NCBI GenBank assembly: GCA_003523185.1
Contig: DPGN01000029.1
Coordinates: 1 to 5,332, forward strand
Length of the DNA stretch: 5,332 bases
Direction: 5' to 3'
Origin: Halieaceae bacterium
GTDB lineage: Bacteria > Pseudomonadota > Gammaproteobacteria > Pseudomonadales > Halieaceae
This document shows, one piece after another, positions 1 through 5,332 of this stretch. The notes under the pieces are model-generated. The model did not search any database. It worked only from the letters and a program-made list of their open reading frames with translations, and had not been told where the DNA came from. Made by a program: the position numbers and the translations under genes. The stretch's first letter is position 1; every line of letters starts with the position of its first letter.

Positions 1-1
1 C

Positions 2-739
2 ATCACAGTCGAGTTTGGTTGGCGCTTTACCTTTGTCGCCCAATCCGTTTTCGCCGTGCTCGTTTACCTCGGCTTGTCGTCGCTCCAATCGGAGAGCAGC
101 GGGCCGCGCGGTGACAGCAAGGGCAAGCTTACCCTGAGAGATATTGCGATCTCTTTTAGGGACTGCCTTAAAAACCCCAAGTTCTTGGGCTACCAAATTG
201 CTGGGACCCTCTCATTTTGTGGCCTATTCATCTACCTATCGACGGTCTCGTTTTTCCTTAAAGATGTCTTTCAGGTCCCAACAGAATACTTTGGCCTCGC
301 CTTTGCCATGACTGTGATTGGGTTTGTTATTGGCAGCCTGCTTAGCTCTCGATTGGTCATGAAGTGGGGGCAGGATAAAACCCTCCATCGAGGCACATTT
401 GTTTGTTTGGGCGCCAACGCACTAGTGCTCTTTCTAACGCTTTATCTGCCCTCGTCCACGGTCGGATTTGCCATCCTCTCCATCCTATTTTTCTTTGGCA
501 TCGGTCTGATTTCAGCCAACGCCTCAATGGGCGCCGTCTCTCTCTACCCGCATAAAGCGGGTGCTGCCTCCGCCGTCTATGGTTGCGTGCATTCGCTAAG
601 CTCCGCAACGGTTGGAGCTATTGCAGGCCTCTTGTACGCAGGAAGACTCCTAGAGCCGGTGGCGCTCATGCTGCTTTGCTCAGTGGGCGCGCTCTTGGGA
701 AGCGCCCTCATCCACCGATTTCGTCACTACACGGCCTAA
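2..739 (+). CDS. Bcr/CflA-family MFS drug efflux transporter, C-terminal part (5' partial)
   Basis: This is an inner-membrane proton-driven exporter of the major facilitator superfamily, Bcr/CflA branch (bicyclomycin, chloramphenicol and similar compounds in characterised members); the substrate here is unknown. The frame is open from base 2 to the TAA at 737-739, giving 245 residues. The family is about 400 residues long, so some 155 residues (TM1 to TM5) lie off the left edge. An in-frame GTG at 56 is not a credible start, because coding sequence (EFGWRFTF, typical of the start of TM6) continues upstream of it. Seven hydrophobic segments follow: TM6, then after a polar loop a FLGYQIAG...GLFIYLS segment (TM7), YFGLAFA...GSLLSSRLV (TM8), and three or four more. 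Family signatures are the NPKFLGY start of TM7, SANAS in TM10 and KAGAASAVYG at TM11. It ends in a short basic tail, RFRHYTA. The family call is strong; a role in exporting the neighbouring decarboxylase's product is only a guess from gene order. Confidence 0.88.
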   Translation: MTVEFGWRFTFVAQSVFAVLVYLGLSSLQSESSGPRGDSKGKLTLRDIAISFRDCLKNPKFLGYQIAGTLSFCGLFIYLSTVSFFLKDVFQVPTEYFGLAFAMTVIGFVIGSLLSSRLVMKWGQDKTLHRGTFVCLGANALVLFLTLYLPSSTVGFAILSILFFFGIGLISANASMGAVSLYPHKAGAASAVYGCVHSLSSATVGAIAGLLYAGRLLEPVALMLLCSVGALLGSALIHRFRHYTA

Positions 740-749
740 TTCGTAAAAT
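721..749 (+). promoter_or_regulatory. Possible sigma70-like promoter for the decarboxylase-regulator unit
   Basis: A TCGTCA box (721-726, 4 of 6 to TTGACA) and a TAAAAT box (744-749, 5 of 6 to TATAAT) are separated by 17 bases, which is the preferred spacing. The -35 box lies in the last codons of the transporter gene. The predicted start would be near 756, leaving a leader of about 70 bases before the GTG at 825. This is a by-eye match only. The decarboxylase could instead be read through from the transporter, because no terminator is visible between them. Confidence 0.3.
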
Positions 750-760
750 TAAACCTACAA

Positions 761-782
761 GGGTATTCGATCGACCCCGTCG
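761..782 (+). promoter_or_regulatory. Palindromic stretch, candidate operator in the decarboxylase leader
   Basis: The leader contains an 8-base perfect palindrome TCGATCGA (767-774), overlapped by CGAC-CCC-GTCG (772-782) and flanked by GGGT (761-764) and ACCC (774-777). It lies just downstream of the start predicted from the 721-749 promoter, where a repressor could block transcription. The WYL regulator at 2181-3056 belongs to a dimeric family that binds inverted repeats, so it is one possible binder. The repeats are short and overlap asymmetrically, so chance is a real alternative. Confidence 0.18.
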
Positions 783-824
783 CATTGTTAAGCTTCCGGC
801 TTACAGGTTTATGGGGGCAATGCC

Positions 825-2171
825 GTGCACGAAATCACGAAGGATATGGAAGTACTGCAGCAAGCTATCGTTCGCTACAGCGTCGAACGCATGCGTATGG
901 ATCCTCCCGAAATCGACGCCCCCATGACACCCGAGCAGTTGACTGCGATGGCCGGCCAAACCATCACCGATAAAGGTTTGGGTGGTCTCGAGGCGCTAAG
1001 GCTGTTTACTGATGTCCTCGCACCTGCCTGCATTTCCACTGACCATCCAAAATTCCTAGCGTTTGTGCCGGCTGCACCCACTGAAGCCTCCACCCTTTTT
1101 GACCTGATTGTGGGCGCCTCCAGTATTTGCGGTAGTTCATGGCTGGAGAGTGCAGGTGCAACCTACGCCGAGAATCAAGCCCTGCGATGGATAGCTGACT
1201 TAGCAGGTTTCGGTCCAAACGCAGGAGGTGCTTTTGTTAGTGGTGGAACCGCGGGAAACCTATCGGCGCTGGTTGCTGCAAGACACCAATGGCGACGCGG
1301 CAGGCCGGAATTAGAGCCATTGCGCGGCCTCGTCATCTCATCTAAGGGCGCGCATGCGTCCATCAAGCAGGCCACCTATGTGATGGACGTCGATCTTCTC
1401 GAAGTGGGCGGCGATCGACTGACTGGACAGGATGTTGAGCAGGCCATTGCAGGGCTGTCAGATATAGACCGTAAACGCCTGTTTGCCGTGGCCTGCACGG
1501 CTGGCACCACAAACCTTGGCGTCATTGACGATATGCAGGGTATTGGCAACGTTAGCCATAAACACGACGTTTGGATGCATGTCGATGGTGCCTATGGTGG
1601 CGCAGGTCTCGCTGCACCGAGCGTTCGGGAGGCGTTCAATGGCATTGAACTGGCGCACAGCTTCATCGTAGACCCACACAAATGGCTATTCGCGCCCTTT
1701 GACTGCTGCGCTTTGATTTATCAGAACCCAAGATTGGCCCGCGAGGCACACCAGCAACAAGGGGCCTACCTTGAGGTCGTCTATGACGGAGTCTGGAATG
1801 TCTCCGACTACGCACACCACCTCTCCAGGCGAGCACGAGGTCTACCACTGTGGTTCAGCCTTGCCACGCATGGAACGGAAGCTTATGCCGATGCGGTTGA
1901 GCAGACGCTGGCTGTCGCAAAAGAGGCCGCCGTGCGGATTGAGCGACACCCCGATCTTGAGCTGGTTACAGAGCAAAACCTATCGATTTGTGTGTTCCGA
2001 AGAAAAGGTTGGCACTCCGAAGACTATGCAAAATGGAGTGATCATCAACTCGAGACCGGTCAGTCGTTCGTCACGCCCACAAAGCACAACGGCGAGACAG
2101 TGCTGCGTTTTTGCATCGTCAATCCACGAACGACGGTTCAGCATATTGAGGAGATACTCGCGAGCCTTTAA
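825..2171 (+). CDS. Group II PLP-dependent amino acid decarboxylase
   Basis: This is a cytoplasmic fold-type I pyridoxal-phosphate enzyme of the group II decarboxylase family (aromatic amino acid, tyrosine, diaminobutyrate, aspartate and glutamate decarboxylases). It would convert an L-amino acid to an amine and CO2; the substrate cannot be read from the sequence. Visible landmarks are HPKFLAFVP near residue 74 (substrate-side motif); SGGTAGN at 139-145 (phosphate-binding turn); H177 in KGAHAS (stacks on the PLP ring); T229 in AGTTN; D254 in HVDGAYGG (pairs with the ring nitrogen); and K286 in DPHKW (Schiff-base lysine). D254 and K286 are 32 residues apart, as in animal AADC. Y329 in SDYAHHLSRRARG matches the catalytic-loop tyrosine of decarboxylases. 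The length, 448 residues, is slightly short for the family (about 470-500). The start is GTG at 825: a G-run at 813-817 lies 7 bases upstream, an in-frame TAA at 789 rules out longer forms, and the ATG at 846 has an AGGA placed too close. It ends 9 bases before the regulator gene. Confidence 0.9.
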   Translation: MHEITKDMEVLQQAIVRYSVERMRMDPPEIDAPMTPEQLTAMAGQTITDKGLGGLEALRLFTDVLAPACISTDHPKFLAFVPAAPTEASTLFDLIVGASSICGSSWLESAGATYAENQALRWIADLAGFGPNAGGAFVSGGTAGNLSALVAARHQWRRGRPELEPLRGLVISSKGAHASIKQATYVMDVDLLEVGGDRLTGQDVEQAIAGLSDIDRKRLFAVACTAGTTNLGVIDDMQGIGNVSHKHDVWMHVDGAYGGAGLAAPSVREAFNGIELAHSFIVDPHKWLFAPFDCCALIYQNPRLAREAHQQQGAYLEVVYDGVWNVSDYAHHLSRRARGLPLWFSLATHGTEAYADAVEQTLAVAKEAAVRIERHPDLELVTEQNLSICVFRRKGWHSEDYAKWSDHQLETGQSFVTPTKHNGETVLRFCIVNPRTTVQHIEEILASL

Positions 2172-2180
2172 CGTAGGGCC

Positions 2181-3056
2181 ATGTCCGAGACTCACCTAAC
2201 CGATCAAACTAACCAGCGCTGGGAGCAATTGCTCCGCTACCGCTATATCGAGCTTATCTCGCTATGGGAGGGTCGGCTTACCACGCGAAAGTTATGCGAC
2301 ACCTTTGGCATTGGTCGCCAACAAGCCAATAAAGACCTGAGCAACTATCGACGCGCACTCAACTGTGGTGATCTTGTCTACGATGCGGTCGCAAAACACT
2401 ACTCACCTTCCGAGGACTTCGCTCCAATTTTGACGCGCGGACTCGCCTCCGAGTACTTGCAACTTGCAGCGCAACAAAGCGATGTTCAGAGGATTCTCGG
2501 TCACCTTCCGGTAGCCGCTGCCAGTGTAGAAGTGGTCAATGCGCCGTCGCGCGAACTACCAGCAGAGCTCCTGAGGCCGATCATCCAAGCCATGACAGAA
2601 CATCGCCGCATTGATGTCGATTACGTTTCGCTCAATAACCCTGACCGAGAAGGCAGAATCATCGCACCACACACCTTGGTGTGGACGGGTTATCGCTGGC
2701 ACGTGCGGGCATGGTGTGAAAAAAACCAAGACTTCAGAGACTTCGTACTGAGTCGATTCCGCGGCGAAGCTGACCTGATGGACGAGAGTCCTCGTCTCGC
2801 AGATCAGGATGAGGATTGGCAGCAGATTGTGACTTTGAAGATTGAGCCAGACTCACGGCTGTCGCTGGAACAACAGGAAGTCATCGCTCACGACTACAAC
2901 ATGATTGAAGGCCGTCTTGAACTCCCGGTTAGAGCTAAACTCGCGCCCTATCTACTGCAACTCTTGAACGTCAATACAGGTCCATTGCTTGAGGATCCAA
3001 GAGCTCAGCAACTCGTTCTGACGAATCAAGGCGCCGTGAATACCTGGCTAATGTAG
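2181..3056 (+). CDS. WYL-domain transcription regulator, BrxR/CapW-like
   Basis: This 291-residue protein has the three-part layout of the BrxR/CapW regulators. An N-terminal winged HTH spans roughly residues 14-75, with a likely recognition helix in GIGRQQANKDLSNYRRA and the wing around LVYDAVAKHYSPS. A WYL domain spans about 125-205, and a C-terminal WCX-type dimerisation domain about 215-291. The WYL signature is altered to W173-H174-V175 (YRWHVRAWCEKN), followed by DFRDFVLSRFRG, which fits my recollection of the BrxR branch. Characterised members are homodimeric repressors of BREX and CBASS loci, and the WYL domain is thought to sense a nucleic-acid or nucleotide signal; that is family knowledge, not shown here. 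The gene follows the decarboxylase by 9 bases. Its only SD-like bases, TAGGG at 2174-2178, are just 2 bases from the ATG, so translation may depend on ribosomes finishing the upstream gene. No other in-frame Met occurs before the WYL domain. The target is unknown; its own operon is the obvious candidate. Confidence 0.87.
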   Translation: MSETHLTDQTNQRWEQLLRYRYIELISLWEGRLTTRKLCDTFGIGRQQANKDLSNYRRALNCGDLVYDAVAKHYSPSEDFAPILTRGLASEYLQLAAQQSDVQRILGHLPVAAASVEVVNAPSRELPAELLRPIIQAMTEHRRIDVDYVSLNNPDREGRIIAPHTLVWTGYRWHVRAWCEKNQDFRDFVLSRFRGEADLMDESPRLADQDEDWQQIVTLKIEPDSRLSLEQQEVIAHDYNMIEGRLELPVRAKLAPYLLQLLNVNTGPLLEDPRAQQLVLTNQGAVNTWLM

Positions 3057-3063
3057 CAACGCG

Positions 3064-3077
3064 CGCTAGCCCTAGCG
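3064..3077 (+). repeat. Perfect 6-bp inverted repeat (CGCTAG-CC-CTAGCG)
   Basis: CGCTAG (3064-3069) and CTAGCG (3072-3077) are perfect inverted copies separated by two bases, beginning 7 bases after the regulator's stop codon. No T-run follows, so it lacks the form of an intrinsic terminator. It could be a protein-binding palindrome or the base of a weak RNA hairpin. It lies just upstream of the CRP-like site. Confidence 0.3.
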
Positions 3078-3084
3078 TCAAATT

Positions 3085-3100
3085 TGTGACGTGGCTCACG
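3085..3100 (+). promoter_or_regulatory. CRP/Vfr-like binding site
   Basis: The sequence TGTGA-N6-TCACG matches the CRP consensus TGTGA-N6-TCACA at 9 of the 10 half-site positions, with AT-rich flanks on both sides. Its centre is at 3092.5. The start predicted from the -10 box at 3141-3146 is near 3153, so the centre falls about 60-61 bases upstream, close to the -61.5 position of class I CRP activation. This suggests cAMP-CRP control of the 95-residue gene. The assignment is by eye, and it assumes the organism has a CRP or Vfr homologue. Confidence 0.45.
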
Positions 3101-3118
3101 ATTTGAATAGCAGTCGTA

Positions 3119-3146
3119 TTGGCCGAGCATGCAAAGTTGCTATTCT
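3119..3146 (+). promoter_or_regulatory. Extended -10 sigma70 promoter for the small gene
   Basis: A weak -35 box TTGGCC (3119-3124) is followed after 16 bases by TATTCT (3141-3146). The bases TGC directly before the -10 box make an extended -10 (TGnTATTCT). A poor -35 with an extended -10 and an upstream activator site is a common arrangement for activated promoters. The predicted start near 3153 gives a leader of about 23 bases that includes the ribosome binding site AGAGG (3166-3170), 5 bases before the ATG. Confidence 0.42.
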
Positions 3147-3175
3147 CTTCGTCAGAGTGAGGAAAAGAGGTCGAT

Positions 3176-3463
3176 ATGAGCGCCGTTGAGCCTATCAACA
3201 ATGCACAGTCGCAGAGCGTAGCGGAACGCCGCATGCGCATGCCTCCTATTCCTGACGATTTTTTCAGTCTGATTACTAACGAGCAGAAAATCGCGCTCAA
3301 CCAAAAGCAGCAGTTCGGCTGGTTTGTTAAGTTCGTGCGCCGACCGTTATTTCAGCCAATCGAAGTGGTGCTTTCCAACCCTGACGGAAGCGAGTTTCTG
3401 ATGCTGGAAAACGATGGGGTTACGAGACCTTTCTTCAACGTTCGTACCGACGACCTACGTTAG
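3176..3463 (+). CDS. Conserved-looking small protein of unknown function (95 aa)
   Basis: I do not recognise this protein as a named family. It has 95 residues, no cysteine, no signal peptide and no membrane segment long enough to span the bilayer, so it is probably cytoplasmic. Residues 1-20 are polar and probably disordered, followed by a proline-rich turn, MRMPPIPDDFF (20-30). An amphipathic, likely helical stretch runs from 31 to about 47. The most protein-like part is residues 47-82, with FGWFVKFVRRPLFQP and then VVLSNPDGSEFLMLENDG, which reads as two or three beta strands with tight NPDG and NDG turns. The start is well supported: AGAGG at 3166-3170 sits 5 bases before the ATG, under a plausible promoter and CRP-like site. 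It converges on ppk1 with 24 bases between the stops. Its own promoter and a coherent reading frame argue for a real gene; any link to polyphosphate rests only on adjacency. Confidence 0.75.
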   Translation: MSAVEPINNAQSQSVAERRMRMPPIPDDFFSLITNEQKIALNQKQQFGWFVKFVRRPLFQPIEVVLSNPDGSEFLMLENDGVTRPFFNVRTDDLR

Positions 3464-3466
3464 CTC

Positions 3467-3480
3467 CCTCGGAAACCGGG
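3467..3480. terminator. Weak hairpin between convergent genes, possible terminator
   Basis: In the 24 bases between the two convergent stop codons, CCtCGG (3467-3472) can pair with CCGGG (3476-3480) across an AAA loop, with one bulged T. The hairpin would form in either transcript. Neither strand has the T-run expected of an intrinsic terminator, so any termination here would be weak or would need another mechanism. Confidence 0.2.
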
Positions 3481-3487
3481 CAATACC

Positions 3488-5332
3488 TTACGACTTACCT
3501 CGCCGCCGCCGAATAGACGGCTTGCGCATGGATGACTTTGGCATACGCGGCAGCTTACCCGTCTCAAGATAGCGGTGAATCGTTTCTTGTGAGCGAACGA
3601 GCGTGGCTTTGCCCTCCGATGTAACCATATTGTTCGATTGATAAGCGTCAATCACCCGAGCCTTACAGTTGTCGTTCCATTGCTGGTCAAGAATATCTTG
3701 CAACGTTCGCTGCGCAGCCGCGTCCTTGACTGGGCAAATTACCTCAACTCGGTAGTCAATGTTTCTGGTCATCAAGTCCGCCGAGGCAATGTAGTATTTT
3801 GGCTCGCCACGGTTATGAGCCACATACACTCGGGGGTGCTCAAGGAAACGGTCTATGATGCTGATGGCCTTAATATTTTCGGAAATACCGCTGACGCCAG
3901 GCAGTAGTGAGCACATCCCACGGACAATCAGCTTCACCTCGACACCGGCTTGGCTAGCTTCATAGAGCTTGAGCGTTAACTGACGATCTACCAGGTTGTT
4001 ACATTTAAAAAATAACTGCGCCCGGAAACCTTGCCGGGCATTGGCTATCTCCTCATCGATAAGCCGCATGATGCCGCTTCGTGACGTGTGTGGAGACACC
4101 AGTAAGTGCTTGTAGTCTGGCCGCCGATAGTTGTACTTCAGAAACTCGAAGACCTCGCTCACGTCCTCACAAATTTCCGGGTCTGCAGTGAGGAGGGTGA
4201 AGTCGGTGTATAACCTAGCCGTCTTCTCATTGAAGTTGCCGGTGCCCACGTGGCTGTATCTCACCAACTGACCATTTTCCATGCGATCAATGAGGAATAA
4301 TTTGCTGTGAACCTTCAAGCCTGGAATGCCAAAAATGACCTCAATGCCGGCCTCAGTCAGACGCTCCGACCACGCAATGTTGGCCTGCTCATCGAAACGG
4401 GCGGCTAGCTCCACCACTACTCGCACACGTTTTCCGTTGTACTGTGCGTTGATTAACGCATCAACGATCTGGGAGTTGGAGGCCACGCGGTACAGACAGA
4501 CCTTGATCGCAGTGACTGTAGGGTCGATGGCCGCGGTCTTGAGTATGTCGACAACGTAATCGAATGGGTGATAGGGGTAATACAGCAGGTAATCTTTGTG
4601 TCGAAGCGCATTAAAAATGTTGTCAGCCTGATCAAGCTCAGCGATTCGAATGGGTGGCAGAGGCTTGAATTCCAGATACTTCGGTCCTGCATTGGGAAAA
4701 CCAATGTAGTCCTTTGAGTTGTGATATCGCCCGCCCGGAATCAGGCTGTCATAACGACCAAACCCAAGTCGCTTTCGTAGCTGCTCGAGCAACATCTCTG
4801 GCATAGTTGCATCGTAAACAAAGCGAACCGCATCCGCCTTGCGACGCTGCTTCAGGCTCGACGCCATTTTCTCAATGAGACTTTCGTTAATCGATGTCTC
4901 GATTTCCAACTCGGCATCACGCGAGAACTTGAAGCAATAGGCACTCGCCGACTCTATGTTGAATACCCCACGGAATACACGAGGCAGACAAGCACGAATT
5001 ACGTCATCGAGCAGAATAAAGACTTTACCCTGCGCATCTCGCCCTCTTGGGATGGAAACAAATCGTCCCACCACATCCGAAGGCACCTCCAGGACCGCAT
5101 ATTGATTTCCCTCAGTAGTCTTCACGTCGACTGCCAAGTAGAGCGATTCATCGGCCAGTGCGGGAATGGCCAATTCGTCGGTGAGCAAAATAGGTTCTAA
5201 CGAGGGAAGTACGTGCTTGGTGAAGTACTCTTCGACATAGGCTAACTGAGCGCGACTCAATTGGGTCTCATCGATGATATAGATGTGTCGCTTTTTAAGC
5301 TCGGCCATTACCTTCGATTGCGTTTTGTCGAA
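3488..5332 (-). CDS. ppk1: Polyphosphate kinase 1 (5' partial)
   Basis: PPK1 reversibly transfers the gamma-phosphate of ATP to a growing polyphosphate chain through a phosphohistidine intermediate; it is usually tetrameric and often membrane-associated. The frame is open to the right edge. The ATG at 5306-5308 is internal, because eight more codons continue upstream of it and this Met aligns near residue 102 of the E. coli enzyme. About 90-95 N-terminal codons, most of the N domain, are therefore missing from the window. Counting from that Met (606 residues), the head domain is about 6-220, the C1 domain 221-401 and the C2 domain 402-586. The catalytic set is complete: H334 in GLKVHSKLFLI (E. 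coli H435, phosphorylated), H353 in YSHVGTGNFNEKTARLYTD (H454), H491 in FLEHPRVY (H592), R274 in YRVA (R375), R304 in ARFDE (R405) and Y367 (Y468). The spacings equal those of E. coli. The C-terminus carries about 19 extra residues, strongly basic (MRKPSIRRRRGKS). No ppx gene is seen downstream. Confidence 0.97.
   Translation of the reverse strand, partial: FDKTQSKVMAELKKRHIYIIDETQLSRAQLAYVEEYFTKHVLPSLEPILLTDELAIPALADESLYLAVDVKTTEGNQYAVLEVPSDVVGRFVSIPRGRDAQGKVFILLDDVIRACLPRVFRGVFNIESASAYCFKFSRDAELEIETSINESLIEKMASSLKQRRKADAVRFVYDATMPEMLLEQLRKRLGFGRYDSLIPGGRYHNSKDYIGFPNAGPKYLEFKPLPPIRIAELDQADNIFNALRHKDYLLYYPYHPFDYVVDILKTAAIDPTVTAIKVCLYRVASNSQIVDALINAQYNGKRVRVVVELAARFDEQANIAWSERLTEAGIEVIFGIPGLKVHSKLFLIDRMENGQLVRYSHVGTGNFNEKTARLYTDFTLLTADPEICEDVSEVFEFLKYNYRRPDYKHLLVSPHTSRSGIMRLIDEEIANARQGFRAQLFFKCNNLVDRQLTLKLYEASQAGVEVKLIVRGMCSLLPGVSGISENIKAISIIDRFLEHPRVYVAHNRGEPKYYIASADLMTRNIDYRVEVICPVKDAAAQRTLQDILDQQWNDNCKARVIDAYQSNNMVTSEGKATLVRSQETIHRYLETGKLPRMPKSSMRKPSIRRRRGKS

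Noticed and set aside
56..58. GTG as the start of the transporter
   Set aside because: Upstream in-frame residues (EFGWRFTF) match the loop and TM6 start of Bcr/CflA proteins, so this codon is an internal valine.
785..813. Alternative promoter TTGTTA-N17-TTTATG before the decarboxylase
   Set aside because: The -10 box matches only 3 of 6 positions, and the implied start near 820 would leave almost no leader and exclude the G-run used as ribosome binding site.
3064..3077. Inverted repeat after the regulator as an intrinsic terminator
   Set aside because: The stem is 6 pairs with a 2-base loop (4 bases if the closing pair opens) and no T-run follows, so it was kept only as a repeat.
3231..3242. 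12-base perfect palindrome GCATGCGCATGC inside the small gene
   Set aside because: It encodes Arg-Met-Arg-Met in frame and is explained by coding of a repeated dipeptide; there is no symmetry beyond the 12 bases and no regulatory context.
2971..3300. Open frame of 109 codons on the minus strand
   Set aside because: It runs antisense across the end of the WYL regulator, the promoter gap and the start of the small gene. It has no recognisable motif, and its Cys/Ser/Arg-rich composition is typical of a shadow frame.
3638..3907. Open frame of 89 codons on the plus strand inside ppk1
   Set aside because: It is antisense to highly conserved PPK1 C2-domain coding sequence and has no family resemblance or ribosome binding site of note.
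5306..5308. ATG as the start of a short, complete ppk1
   Set aside because: The frame stays open for eight more codons to the window edge, and the protein at this point aligns near residue 102 of E. coli PPK1, so the gene is cut by the window rather than truncated.

Overview
The window looks like chromosomal DNA from a Gram-negative proteobacterium, probably a gammaproteobacterium. Supporting signs are balanced base composition, tight gene packing, a proteobacterial-type polyphosphate kinase, a Bcr/CflA-type drug efflux protein, and a CRP-like operator placed correctly in front of a sigma70-like promoter. A marine gammaproteobacterial lineage is my guess from overall protein character; nothing here proves it. 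I see no rRNA, tRNA, insertion sequence, CRISPR array, origin or attachment site.

Layout, left to right. (1) Bases 2-739 (+) are the C-terminal 245 residues of a Bcr/CflA-family MFS efflux transporter whose start lies off the left edge. (2) An 85-base gap holds a possible promoter and a small palindromic stretch. (3) Bases 825-2171 (+) encode a complete group II PLP-dependent amino acid decarboxylase, with the PLP lysine, Asp, His and the loop tyrosine all present. (4) After only 9 bases, 2181-3056 (+) encodes a WYL-domain transcription regulator of the BrxR/CapW type (winged HTH, WYL, WCX). (5) A 119-base gap carries a CRP-like site followed by an extended -10 promoter. (6) Bases 3176-3463 (+) encode a 95-residue protein of unknown function. 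(7) Convergent to it, with 24 bases between the stop codons, 3488-5332 (-) is polyphosphate kinase 1 (ppk1), lacking roughly its first 90-95 codons, which lie beyond the right edge.

How they may work together (inference). The decarboxylase and the WYL regulator look like one transcription unit, possibly with translational coupling, so the regulator may control the decarboxylase or its own operon. The upstream transporter could export an amine product, but only gene order suggests this. The 95-residue gene appears to have its own, possibly CRP-activated, promoter, and ppk1 is transcribed separately from the opposite side. The most unusual element is a BrxR/CapW-like regulator, a family best known from phage-defence loci (BREX, CBASS), paired here with a metabolic enzyme and no visible defence gene. 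I do not see a clearly new multi-gene system; this pairing is the best candidate for follow-up.
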